Notes under the pieces: generated by a model
What the model saw: the letters and a program-made list of their open reading frames with translations, nothing else
Databases searched by the model: none
What the model was told of the DNA's origin: nothing
Program-made: the position numbers and the translations under genes
Part shown: one piece after another, positions 22,306 through 30,261 of the stretch
Position numbering within the stretch: the stretch's first letter is position 1
Layout of the letters: every line of letters begins with the position of its first letter
Origin: Dietzia sp. ANT_WB102
GTDB taxonomy: Bacteria; Actinomycetota; Actinomycetes; Mycobacteriales; Mycobacteriaceae
Direction: 5' to 3'
NCBI RefSeq assembly: GCF_008369165.1
Contig: NZ_VOBA01000001.1
Location: 930,001-994,000 of the forward strand
DNA: 64,000 nucleotides

Positions 22306-24117
22306 TCAGAACCAGGCGTCCCGCATATCCAGCGTCGTGCGGTCTCCCGCGGCCAGCAGGTCGAACCGGGCGTCGACGGTCGGCAGTTCGCGGCGTAGGA
22401 AATACTGCGCCGCCGAGAGCTTGCCCGCGCCGAAGGCGTCGTCCGGATCCTCGGTGCGTGCGCCCAGTGCGAGAACCTGCTCGACCCACATCCACGCGAT
22501 CACCACGTGCCCTGCGGCCTCGAGGTACTCGGAGGCGTCGGCCAGGAACGCCTCCGGATCGGTGGCGCCCACCTCCGCCAGCGCCGTGGTGATCTCGATG
22601 AGGCGGGTGACGCGCGGACGCAGCAGCGCGGCCAGCTCGGCCGCGGCCCCGCCCGCCTCGACGGCCCGGTCACACGTCGAGGCGACCCGCCCGGTGAGCG
22701 CGCCCAACCCGGCCCCGCCGCCGGCCATGACCTTGCGACCCAGTAGGTCCTGTCCCTGGATGCCATGGGTGCCTTCGTGGATCGCGTTGAGCCGGTTGTC
22801 GCGGTAGTGCTGCTCCACGTCGTAGTCGATGGTGTACCCGGCCCCGCCGAGCACCTGCAGCGCCAGCTCGTTGGCCTTGAGGCACCACTGCGAGGGCCAC
22901 GACTTGGCGATTGGAGTGAGGACGTCGAGCAGCATCTTCGCGGCCACCGACTCCTCCGGTGACCCGGTCTTCTCGTCGTCGACCAGCCGCGCGCAGTACA
23001 AGCTCAGCGCCAGCGCGCCCTCCACGTACGACTTCTGGGCCAGCAGCATCCGGCGCACGTCTGCGTGCCCGGTGAGCATCACCTGCGGTGATGACGGGTC
23101 CGCCCCGACCGGTCGGCCCTGGGGCCGGGTGCGGGCGTAGTCCAGCGACTTGAGGTAACCGGTGTATCCGATGGCCGTGGCGCCCAAGCCCACGCCGAGG
23201 CGGGCCTCGTTCATCATGGTGAACATCTTCTTGAGGCCGGTGTTCTCCTCGCCCACGAGATAGCCGACCGCTCCCGACCGCCCGCCGGGGGTGTGCATGC
23301 CCTGGCCGAGCGTCGGCATCGTGTTGACCGTGCCCCGGAAGCCCATCTTGTGGTTGAGGCCCGTGATCACGATGTCGTTTCGTTCCCCGATCGTGCCATC
23401 GGGCTCGACCAGGAACTTCGGCACCACGAACAGGCTGATGCCGCGCGTCCCGGCCGGGGAGCCGGGGACCTTGGCCAACACCAAGTGCACGATGTTCTCG
23501 GCCATCTGGTGCTCGCCGCCGGAGATCCACATCTTCTGCCCGAACAGCCGGTAGGTGCCGTCGGGCTGCGGCTCGGCTCGGGTGGTGATGTCGGCGAGAT
23601 TGGACCCGGCTTGCGGCTCGGACAGGCACATCGTGCCGGTGAAACGCCCCTCGATCATGGGCTTGACGTAGCGCTCGATCTGCTCGTCCGAGCCGTGCTC
23701 GATGAGCAGGTTGGCGTTGCCGGTGGTCAGCAGCGGGTAGGCGGCGGTGGAGATGTTGGCGGCATAGAACCAGGCCATGCACGCTAGGTAGACGGTGTAC
23801 GGCAGTTGCATGCCGCCGACTCGTTCGTCCATGGCGGCGCCGACCAGGTCGGCCTCGGCGAACTTGGCCAGTGCCTCCCCGATTTCCGGGATGAGCTCCA
23901 CCTCCTCGCCGACCAGCCGGGGTTCGGTGAGGTCGGCCTTGCGGAAGTGGGGAGCGAAGTACTTCTCGGCCAGCTCGGCCGACAGGTCCACCACCGAGTC
24001 GATCGTCTCGCGCGAGTGCTCTGAGTACCGCTCCCGCTCGCACAGGTCGGCCACGCGGAGCCAATCGTGTAGGAGAAAGTCGAGATCGGCGCGGGAGAGC
24101 AGGTGCGAGGGGGTCAT
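22306..24117 (-). CDS. Long acyl-CoA dehydrogenase (FadE/DmdC-like)
   Basis: The 603-residue flavoenzyme catalyses the first alpha-beta oxidation step on acyl-CoA. It has an N-terminal helical extension (1-60), the ACAD N, middle (MCLSEPQAGSNLADI; KMWISGGEH) and C-terminal four-helix domains (LQVLGGAGYTIDYDVEQHYRDNR), and an extra C-terminal domain of about 130 residues ending DMRDAWF. This long architecture is seen in FadE5-type and 3-methylmercaptopropionyl-CoA dehydrogenase (DmdC)-like enzymes. The substrate cannot be read from sequence. The GHxG-like NxxHEGTHGIQGQDLLGRK segment is intact. It starts 13 bp after the SDR stop, so SDR and dehydrogenase form a fatty acyl operon. Confidence 0.87.
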   Translation of the reverse strand: MTPSHLLSRADLDFLLHDWLRVADLCERERYSEHSRETIDSVVDLSAELAEKYFAPHFRKADLTEPRLVGEEVELIPEIGEALAKFAEADLVGAAMDERVGGMQLPYTVYLACMAWFYAANISTAAYPLLTTGNANLLIEHGSDEQIERYVKPMIEGRFTGTMCLSEPQAGSNLADITTRAEPQPDGTYRLFGQKMWISGGEHQMAENIVHLVLAKVPGSPAGTRGISLFVVPKFLVEPDGTIGERNDIVITGLNHKMGFRGTVNTMPTLGQGMHTPGGRSGAVGYLVGEENTGLKKMFTMMNEARLGVGLGATAIGYTGYLKSLDYARTRPQGRPVGADPSSPQVMLTGHADVRRMLLAQKSYVEGALALSLYCARLVDDEKTGSPEESVAAKMLLDVLTPIAKSWPSQWCLKANELALQVLGGAGYTIDYDVEQHYRDNRLNAIHEGTHGIQGQDLLGRKVMAGGGAGLGALTGRVASTCDRAVEAGGAAAELAALLRPRVTRLIEITTALAEVGATDPEAFLADASEYLEAAGHVVIAWMWVEQVLALGARTEDPDDAFGAGKLSAAQYFLRRELPTVDARFDLLAAGDRTTLDMRDAWF

Positions 24118-24130
24118 GGCCCGCAGGGTA

Positions 24131-25051
24131 CTAGCGGGTGGCGTGCGACGCGCTGTCTCGACCCGCGGGCCCGCCGGTGGCCCGGGCGAACTTCTGGCCC
24201 ATGCCCTGCATGGTCCGGGCGTACGCGGCGGGAAGGAACCTCTTGGCCCGGTACGACTTCCTCGCATCGGGGTCCGGGAGGATGAGGAACTCCTTGGCGG
24301 CGAGACCCGTCATCACTTCGGCGGCGATGGCCTCGGCCCCCCGCTCCGAGCGGTCGATGAGTTTGCTCGCGAACCCGCTGGCGGCGGGATCGGAGGAGTT
24401 CAGACTGGAGGCCAGATTGGTGCGGAAGAACGACGGGCACAGTACCGACACGTCCACGCCGAACGGCTGCAGTTCCCACCGCAGGCTCTCGGAGATCGCG
24501 ACGACCGCCGCCTTGACCGCGGTATACGAGGACATGGTGGGCGGGTGGACGAGACCGGCTAGCGAGGCGGTGTTCACCAGGTGACCGTGGCCCTGTGCCT
24601 TGAGCATCGGCACAAAGGTCCGGCATCCCCGGGCCACACCCAGCAGGTTGATGTCGACGATCTGTCGCCAGTCTTCCTCGGTGAGGTAGTCGATTCGCCC
24701 GCCCTGGGCTATCCCGGCGTTGTTGACCAGCACGTCCAGCCCGCCCCAGATTTTCTCGACTTCGGTGCGGGCGGCCTGCCACTCATCCTCCGAGCGCACG
24801 TCGAGCCGCAGATAACGCGCGTCGGAGGGGACCGAGTCGGGGCGCTCGGCGGTCGGGGCAAGGTCGGCGACGATCACCCGGTCGCCACGCTCGAGGAACG
24901 CCGTGGCCAGTGCCAGCCCGAGACCGGAGGCGCCGCCGGTGACCAGGACCCGGCGGTTGGTGTCGGCGGGGGATGGGGACGACGACGAGAAGGGCAGCCG
25001 GTTCAGGCCGGGCAGGGGAAGTTCGGACAGGGAGACCCTGGGTAGGCGCAT
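24131..25051 (-). CDS. SDR family oxidoreductase
   Basis: The 306-residue protein has an N-terminal Pro/Ser-rich extension of about 32 residues, then a classical SDR: TGGASGLGL nucleotide loop (about 39-47), ADLAPT after beta-2, NNAGIAQGG, Ser in NTASLAGL, and catalytic Tyr-x3-Lys in SSYTAVKAAV. The C-terminus is basic. It resembles SDRs that act with acyl-CoA dehydrogenases in lipid or steroid metabolism, and it is 13 bp upstream of one. A TAGTTT -10 box 6 nt before ATG suggests a leaderless start. The substrate is unknown. The extension might be non-translated if a later start is used, but the -10 placement favours the full form. Confidence 0.83.
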   Translation of the reverse strand: MRLPRVSLSELPLPGLNRLPFSSSSPSPADTNRRVLVTGGASGLGLALATAFLERGDRVIVADLAPTAERPDSVPSDARYLRLDVRSEDEWQAARTEVEKIWGGLDVLVNNAGIAQGGRIDYLTEEDWRQIVDINLLGVARGCRTFVPMLKAQGHGHLVNTASLAGLVHPPTMSSYTAVKAAVVAISESLRWELQPFGVDVSVLCPSFFRTNLASSLNSSDPAASGFASKLIDRSERGAEAIAAEVMTGLAAKEFLILPDPDARKSYRAKRFLPAAYARTMQGMGQKFARATGGPAGRDSASHATR

Positions 25052-25057
25052 GATCCG

Positions 25058-25063
25058 AAACTA
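25058..25063 (-). promoter_or_regulatory. Probable -10 box for leaderless SDR-acyl-CoA dehydrogenase operon
   Basis: On the minus strand TAGTTT is followed by 6 nt and the ATG at 25051. No ribosome binding site precedes the start. Confidence 0.45.
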
Positions 25064-25068
25064 CCGGT

Positions 25069-26973
25069 TCACCGCGTCGCGAGCCCCTCGGGTTGCCCGG
25101 CGGCGCTGAGGAAGTCGGCGGCCATGGCCACGGCCGGGACTGAGGAGTCGGCGCGCTCGATGAGCACTGCAACCGCGATGTCTCCGGTCGACCCCACGAA
25201 CCAGCCGTGCGAGGCGCCGCTGCCGACCTCGGCCGTCCCGGTCTTGCCGCCGAGCCCGGGGACCGAGTTCGCGGCCGTCGCGGTGCCGGACTGCACTGTC
25301 TGCACCATGTAGCGACGCAGGGTGTCCACGACGTTCGGAGACAGGGGCTCCGGGGCGTCGTTGGCGACCGCAGGCATTCCGTCGATGACGTGCGGCAGGA
25401 TCATCCGGCCCCCGTTCGCGAGCGAGGCGGTCATCACCGCCATGCCGAACGGGCTGGCCAGGACCTCGCCCTGCCCGATCGAGGCCTCCACCCGTCCCGG
25501 ACCGCGCTCGGTGACGGGCACCGAGCCGGTGTAGAGGTCGGCGCCCAGCCCGGGGGCGACGAACCCCACGCCCAGCCCCAGCGTGGCGGCGGTGTCCTTC
25601 ATCGCCTCGGGTGCGAGGCGGTCGCTGATCACGGCCTGGCTGGTGTTGCACGAGCGGGCGAAGGCCGTCTCCAGGGGCACGGGGCCGAGTTCGAAGTCGT
25701 CGTCGTTGGGGATCGTCCGGCCGGACACTGTGATCGAGGACGGGCACGGCACGATCTCGTCCGGTCCCACGACTCCGGATTCGAGCGCGGCTGCCGTGGT
25801 GACGATCTTGAATGTCGACCCCGGCGGGAACCGACCCTGCATCGATACCGGCCCCTGCTGATCCGCCGCGTCGTTCTGCGCCACCGCCAACACGCCACCG
25901 GTCGAGGGTTGAATCGCGACGATCGACGCGGCCAGGCCGGAGGCGTCGACCGCGCGTTGGGCCTGCCGCTGCATCGAGACCTGCAGCGTGGAGACCAGGT
26001 CGTCGACCTGCCCGGCAGGGGCGCCGCCGAGGTCGATCGGTTCGGCACCGGGGTTGACGATCTGCGCCGACCACCCGCCCTCCTGCCGCAGTGCCTGTGT
26101 CCAGGCGTCGGGCAGGCCGTCGAGGGCCGGGGAGTCCAGCTCACGGTCACTGCGGATGAGCTGACCCTGCTCCGGAAGGCTCACTCCCGGGATCGCGGCG
26201 AGCTGCTCGCGGATCGGCTCGATGTCCTCTGGCCGCAGCGCCACCACCTGATACGTCTGGTCACCGGCCTCGGCCATCCCGTCGCGGATCGACTGCCCGG
26301 TGATCGTCGGCGCGGCCCCGCTCACCAGCGACGCGACCGCATCCGCGGAGTCCGCCGCCTGAGGCGCGAGCGTCACCGCCGTGACGGGCGTCCACTGCAT
26401 GAGCGGGTCGCCTGTCCGGTCGACGATGTCCGTGTCCCAGTCGAGGTCCTCGGCGAACGTCAGCCGACCCCCCTCCGCCAGCCGGGTGTCGAGCACCGTC
26501 GGCGCCCATTGCACCTTCCACTCGTCATCCACCTTGGTCGTCCGCACCTCGCCGCGGGTGGTCACACTGCGCGGCCCGGCGTCAGCCGCACCGTCCTGCG
26601 CGGCCATGTCCCACGTGATCTCCACCGCTACCGGGTCGCGGTCGGGGCGGCCCTCACCGGTGGCCGTCGCGGAGATCGCCGGCCACCCCATCCCCTCCAC
26701 GCTCGCGGTGAGGGACGCCTGCGCGACGACCGGGTCGGAGGTCAGTTCGGCCGCGCCGGCGACGTCGCCGGCCTCGAGCGCGGACAGGAACTGGTCCATC
26801 TCGTCGGCGCCGGTGTCGCCGGACAGTGCGGCGCACCCCGCTACCCCGACGACGACGGCGAGGGCGGCCGCCACGAGGCCTCCGGCGCGACCCGGCCGGC
26901 GCCGGGACGCGCCGAGATCGCGGTCGGTGCACGACGGGAGCTGAAGCGACGGGCGGACGGGCGTGGGCGTCAT
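25069..26973 (-). CDS. Lipoprotein penicillin-binding protein (Rv2864c-like transpeptidase)
   Basis: This is an extracytoplasmic D,D-transpeptidase for peptidoglycan crosslinking, anchored as a lipoprotein (Cys47 in VGVAGCAAL) and 634 residues long. After the lipobox come an NTF2-like domain (about 55-165, MecA-N type), a dimerisation domain, and the transpeptidase domain. The active site is complete: Ser386-x2-Lys389 in PPGSTFK, SCN at 441-443 and KTG at 577-579. The architecture matches the mycobacterial PBP-lipo (Rv2864c) and MecA/PBP2-like class B enzymes. ATG 26973 was chosen because it leaves an arginine-rich n-region before the signal. It diverges from the DUF4112 gene. Confidence 0.88.
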   Translation of the reverse strand: MTPTPVRPSLQLPSCTDRDLGASRRRPGRAGGLVAAALAVVVGVAGCAALSGDTGADEMDQFLSALEAGDVAGAAELTSDPVVAQASLTASVEGMGWPAISATATGEGRPDRDPVAVEITWDMAAQDGAADAGPRSVTTRGEVRTTKVDDEWKVQWAPTVLDTRLAEGGRLTFAEDLDWDTDIVDRTGDPLMQWTPVTAVTLAPQAADSADAVASLVSGAAPTITGQSIRDGMAEAGDQTYQVVALRPEDIEPIREQLAAIPGVSLPEQGQLIRSDRELDSPALDGLPDAWTQALRQEGGWSAQIVNPGAEPIDLGGAPAGQVDDLVSTLQVSMQRQAQRAVDASGLAASIVAIQPSTGGVLAVAQNDAADQQGPVSMQGRFPPGSTFKIVTTAAALESGVVGPDEIVPCPSSITVSGRTIPNDDDFELGPVPLETAFARSCNTSQAVISDRLAPEAMKDTAATLGLGVGFVAPGLGADLYTGSVPVTERGPGRVEASIGQGEVLASPFGMAVMTASLANGGRMILPHVIDGMPAVANDAPEPLSPNVVDTLRRYMVQTVQSGTATAANSVPGLGGKTGTAEVGSGASHGWFVGSTGDIAVAVLIERADSSVPAVAMAADFLSAAGQPEGLATR

Positions 26974-27034
26974 CTCTCCACGAAACCAGATCCCGGGCGG
27001 CCGTGCCCGCGGGGTCGCCGTACTCTCGGCGGTG

Positions 27035-27532
27035 ATGACCGATAATCTTCCCGCCCCGGTGCCGACTGATCGCACGGGCGCGTCGCCGATAACCACCGGG
27101 CTCGCTCGCGTCCTCGACGACCTGGTCCGCATCCCTGGCACCCGGTACCGCGTGGGTCTGGACCCGGTGCTCGGGCTGGTCCCGGTCGTCGGCGACGCGG
27201 TGGGCACGGTGTTCGCGGCGGCGGTGTTCGCCGAGGCGGTGCGCAACCGGGTTCCCGTGCGGATCCTGTTCCGGATGGGCTGGAACTATCTGGTCGACGT
27301 GGCGCTGGGGCTGATCCCGTTCGTCGGGGACGTCGCCGACGCGGCACACAAGGCCACCTCGAAGAACCTCCGGCTGGTGAACCGCACGATCGCCGAGGGC
27401 CGCAGGGTCGACACCGACGTCCGCGGCTACGTGGTCCGTGCGGTCGGGGCCGTTGCCCTGATGCTGGTCGTCCTGCTCGGCGCGGTCGGGTTGGCCGTGT
27501 GGGGGTTCTTACGACTCATCGGTCTGCTCTGA
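27035..27532 (+). CDS. DUF4112 membrane protein
   Basis: The 165-residue protein has the DUF4112 pattern: a soluble N-terminus, VLDDLVRIPGTRYRVGLDPVLGLVPVVGDAVG, a central hydrophobic LIPFVGDVADAAHKATSKNLRLVNR, and a C-terminal TM helix (about 135-160). The two GD motifs flanking hydrophobic hairpins are the family hallmark. It is an inner-membrane protein of unknown function, common in bacteria. TACTCT lies 8 nt before ATG with no ribosome binding site (leaderless). GTG 27032 one codon earlier is also possible. It converges on the CorC operon with 49 bp between stops. Confidence 0.78.
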   Translation: MTDNLPAPVPTDRTGASPITTGLARVLDDLVRIPGTRYRVGLDPVLGLVPVVGDAVGTVFAAAVFAEAVRNRVPVRILFRMGWNYLVDVALGLIPFVGDVADAAHKATSKNLRLVNRTIAEGRRVDTDVRGYVVRAVGAVALMLVVLLGAVGLAVWGFLRLIGLL

Positions 27533-27581
27533 CCGGCTGCGGTCACCCCGGAGTGCCCGGCTGCTCGAGCTGACCAACGGG

Positions 27582-28676
27582 TCAGGTGCGCGCCACCGGG
27601 AGGAGGCGTCGCACCACGTCGTCGAGGGTGAGGACGCCGCGGACCTCGGAGGTGTGGGTGCCCGGGTGTCCGCCGGATTGTTCGACGACGACGAGGTGGG
27701 CTCGTGCGTCACGCATCCGGCGGAACGCTTCCGCGACGGTCAGATCGTGCTCGAGGGACAGGCTCGACCGCATGAGTTCGCGGGCGGTGGCCCGCCCCTC
27801 GACGTTGATGGCGTCCCGCGCGTGCACCACGCCGACTGCCGTGTCGCCCTCGAGGACCAGCAGCCGCAGGTGGCCCGTGCGGCGGGCGGTGTCGCGGATC
27901 TCCTCCGGGGTCGCGTCCACTCCGACCGCGGACATCTCGGCCGGCGACGCCGGCGTGTCGACCCCGCGCTCACCCAGCAGGTCGCCCACGGTGAGCTCCT
28001 GGAGTTCGAGGGCACTGAGCAGCTGGCGCTGGTGGGTGTCGTCCAGTGTCCCCGCCTCGCCGGAGTGCCGGACGAGCTCGCGGAGCGAATCGGCGTCCTG
28101 CCCGGCGGACACCTCGTCCCTCGACTCGACACCCAGCCGGTGCAAAATGTGATTGGCCATGGCGTTGAGGGCGAGCAGCACTGGACGGGTGAGCCAGAGG
28201 AAGCCGCGCATCGGCAGTGCCAGCAGCGTGGCCGAATACTCGGGATGCGTGATCGACCACGACTTGGGGGCCATCTCGCCTACCACCAGGTGCAGGAACG
28301 TCACGATGAGCAGCGCGAGGACGAACGCGATGACGTCGGCCGTCCACAAGGGCAGGCCCCAGTTGGTGAACACGGGCGTCAGCCAGTGGTGCAGGGCGGG
28401 CTTGGTGATCGAGCCGAGCGCCAGCGCGCAGAGGGTGATTCCCAGCTGCGCGCCCGCCAGCAGGAGGGTGAGTTCGGAGGCGTTGCGCAGGGCCGCCCGC
28501 GCCGCCCGGCTGGTGGCGGCGTCGTCTTCCAGGCGGTGGCGTCGCGCCGAGATGAGCGAGAACTCGACGGCCACGAAGAAGGCGGAAGCGGTGATGAGCA
28601 GGACGGTCGCGGCCAGCACCACCCAGGGGTTGCTGATGAGTCCAGACTGGGCCTCGGCGAGCATGGTGGTGGTCAT
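27582..28676 (-). CDS. CNNM/CorC-family membrane protein (second of a pair)
   Basis: This 364-residue hemolysin-C-like protein has an N-terminal DUF21/CNNM membrane domain with about four TM segments (NPWVVLAATVLLITASAFFVAVEF, LTLLLAGAQLGITLCALALGS, AFVLALLIVTFLHLVVGEMAPK). A cytoplasmic CBS-like pair follows (about 215-355). The NxxELTLLLAGAQLGI motif is conserved. Relatives transport or regulate Mg2+/Co2+ efflux. The protein is shorter than its upstream partner and lacks the C-terminal CorC_HlyC domain. It overlaps the partner's stop by 4 bp (ATGA). Rv1841c/Rv1842c form the same pair in M. tuberculosis. The pair may act as a heteromer. Confidence 0.87.
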   Translation of the reverse strand: MTTTMLAEAQSGLISNPWVVLAATVLLITASAFFVAVEFSLISARRHRLEDDAATSRAARAALRNASELTLLLAGAQLGITLCALALGSITKPALHHWLTPVFTNWGLPLWTADVIAFVLALLIVTFLHLVVGEMAPKSWSITHPEYSATLLALPMRGFLWLTRPVLLALNAMANHILHRLGVESRDEVSAGQDADSLRELVRHSGEAGTLDDTHQRQLLSALELQELTVGDLLGERGVDTPASPAEMSAVGVDATPEEIRDTARRTGHLRLLVLEGDTAVGVVHARDAINVEGRATARELMRSSLSLEHDLTVAEAFRRMRDARAHLVVVEQSGGHPGTHTSEVRGVLTLDDVVRRLLPVART

Positions 28677-30037
28677 CGTGCGGCCTCCTCGACCACGACG
28701 TGCAACTCCGCGGGGACACGGCGCTCGATCCGGCGGACTTCGGTCCGCAGGACGCGGTCGGCGGACATGTTCTCCAGGATGTCGGTGTCCGGTAGGGGAA
28801 TGTCGACACGGTCGCCGACGTCCGGCAGGTCGCCGAGGGTCTCGACGACCAGCCCACCCAGAGTCTCGGCGTCGACCTCGGGCAGGCTGATGTCCAGTAA
28901 CCGTTCGACCTCGTCGAGGTGGGTGTCGCCGCCCAGCACCCACCCCAGACCCTCGCTGACGGGGGCGTCGGCGACGGCCTGCGGGTCGTGTTCGTCGGAG
29001 ATCTCCCCGACGATCTCCTCGGCCATGTCCTCCATGGTCACCACGCCGGCGAACCCGCCGTACTCGTCCACGACCACAGCCATCTCGGCCTTCTGCCCGC
29101 TCAGTCGGGCGGCCACCTCGGGCAGGGGCAGCGACGTGGGCACGACGATCGGGGCCCGCATGACCTCCGACACCTCGGTCAGAGAGGTATCCCGCTCGTC
29201 GTCGCAGATCACCAGCAGATCGTGGAGGTCGACGATGCCGATGACGTCGTCCGAGTCCTCGCCGACGACCGGATAGCGGGTGTGACCGGTGGCCATCTTC
29301 GACAGCACGTAGGGCACGGAATCCTCCCCGCGCACCACGTCGGTGCGGGAGCGCGGGATCATCGCGTGCTCTGCCGGCTGCCCGGGGAAGTCGAGCATCC
29401 GGTCCAGCAGTCGGCTGAGCTCGGGCGACAACTCACCGTTCTCACCGGACTCCGCGACGATGTGCTCGAGATCGCGGGCGGTCGCGGAGTGTTCCTTGTC
29501 GTGCACCGGCTCGATTCCGACGGCCTTGAGCAGGAACTCGGCCGCCTTGTCGAAGATCCCGATGATCCAGCCGAACAGCGCCAGGTAGATGGTCGTGGAC
29601 CGGGCCAGCCAGCGCGCGACCGGTTCGGGTTTGGCGATCGCAAGGTTCTTGGGAACGAGCTCACCGAAGAGCATTTGCACGACGGTCGAGAACAGCAGGG
29701 CCAGGACCGTGCCGACGGACACGCCGACGGCTTGCGGCACGGAGGCCAAGCCCAGCAGTTCACCCAGTGCCCGGCCGACGAGCGGTTCAGCCACGTAGCC
29801 GACGACGAGGGTGGTGACGGTGATGCCCAGTTGTGCGCCCGACAGCATGAACGAGGTCCGCCTCGTGACGCCGAGAACGCGGTCCGCCACGGGGTCGCCC
29901 TTTTCGGCGGCGGCGCCCATCCGTGACCGGTCGACGGCCATGAAGGCGAATTCCTGCGCGACGAAATAGCCCGTGAGTGCGGTGATTGCCAGAATGACGA
30001 TCACGCCACCCAGCAGTGAGAGCAAGATGCTCATCAT
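28673..30037 (-). CDS. CNNM/CorC-family membrane protein (first of a pair)
   Basis: The 454-residue protein comprises an N-terminal CNNM membrane domain (TM segments near 5-28, 65-90, 95-120 and 135-160; SFMLSGAQLGITVTTLVVGYVAEP), a CBS pair (about 205-330; ...IPRSRTDVVRGEDSVPYVL, TRYPVVGEDSDDVIG) and a C-terminal CorC_HlyC domain (about 345-435). It resembles M. tuberculosis Rv1842c and is likely involved in Mg2+/divalent-cation transport. Two tandem ATGs (30037 and 30034) sit 8 nt after a GAAGGGGG ribosome binding site that is the 3' arm of a perfect hairpin (see separate entry). Expression may therefore be controlled at translation. It is the leader gene of the pair. Confidence 0.87.
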   Translation of the reverse strand: MMSILLSLLGGVIVILAITALTGYFVAQEFAFMAVDRSRMGAAAEKGDPVADRVLGVTRRTSFMLSGAQLGITVTTLVVGYVAEPLVGRALGELLGLASVPQAVGVSVGTVLALLFSTVVQMLFGELVPKNLAIAKPEPVARWLARSTTIYLALFGWIIGIFDKAAEFLLKAVGIEPVHDKEHSATARDLEHIVAESGENGELSPELSRLLDRMLDFPGQPAEHAMIPRSRTDVVRGEDSVPYVLSKMATGHTRYPVVGEDSDDVIGIVDLHDLLVICDDERDTSLTEVSEVMRAPIVVPTSLPLPEVAARLSGQKAEMAVVVDEYGGFAGVVTMEDMAEEIVGEISDEHDPQAVADAPVSEGLGWVLGGDTHLDEVERLLDISLPEVDAETLGGLVVETLGDLPDVGDRVDIPLPDTDILENMSADRVLRTEVRRIERRVPAELHVVVEEAAR

Positions 30038-30045
30038 CCGGTGTG

Positions 30046-30064
30046 CCCCCTTCCGTGAAGGGGG
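30046..30064 (-). promoter_or_regulatory. Hairpin that sequesters the ribosome binding site of the CorC operon
   Basis: In the mRNA (minus strand) CCCCCTTC-ACG-GAAGGGGG forms a perfect 8-bp stem with a 3-nt loop. The 3' arm is itself the Shine-Dalgarno sequence, 8 nt before ATG 30037. Such a structure would block initiation unless unfolded, so it could be a switch, attenuator or temperature-sensitive element. No aptamer I know is evident. Confidence 0.55.
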
Positions 30065-30128
30065 CTGATAGATCGGGCCGGGGTGTCGGCTCGGCTCACT
30101 GGAGGTGCTCCTGCGCTTATCGGGTTGC

Positions 30129-30156
30129 GCCCGGGACCGATCGCCCGGGACTGATC
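30129..30156. repeat. Two-copy 14-nt tandem repeat in divergent promoter region
   Basis: GCCCGGGACCGATC (30129-30142) is followed directly by GCCCGGGACTGATC (30143-30156), differing at one base. It lies in the 224-bp region between the CorC operon and the POT gene, so it may be a double operator. Confidence 0.5.
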
Positions 30157-30261
30157 TTGCCGATTCTCCCGTGCGGAACACCGATTGTCGACTCCCGCCT
30201 GACGGGGTAACCCTGGGGCGCGAGTTTGGAGCCTCCGAATACCAGGGGTGACACTGATTCA

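Noticed and set aside
22670-24064. Long antisense-frame ORF inside the acyl-CoA dehydrogenase gene
   Set aside because: It is a same-strand shadow in another frame with Arg/Gly composition and no domain. The dehydrogenase frame has all family motifs.
30211-30247. CCCTGG-CCAGGG pairing that could mask the POT ribosome binding site
   Set aside because: Only 6 bp with a 25-nt loop, weaker than the CorC hairpin on the other side. Interesting but insufficient to list as a regulatory element.
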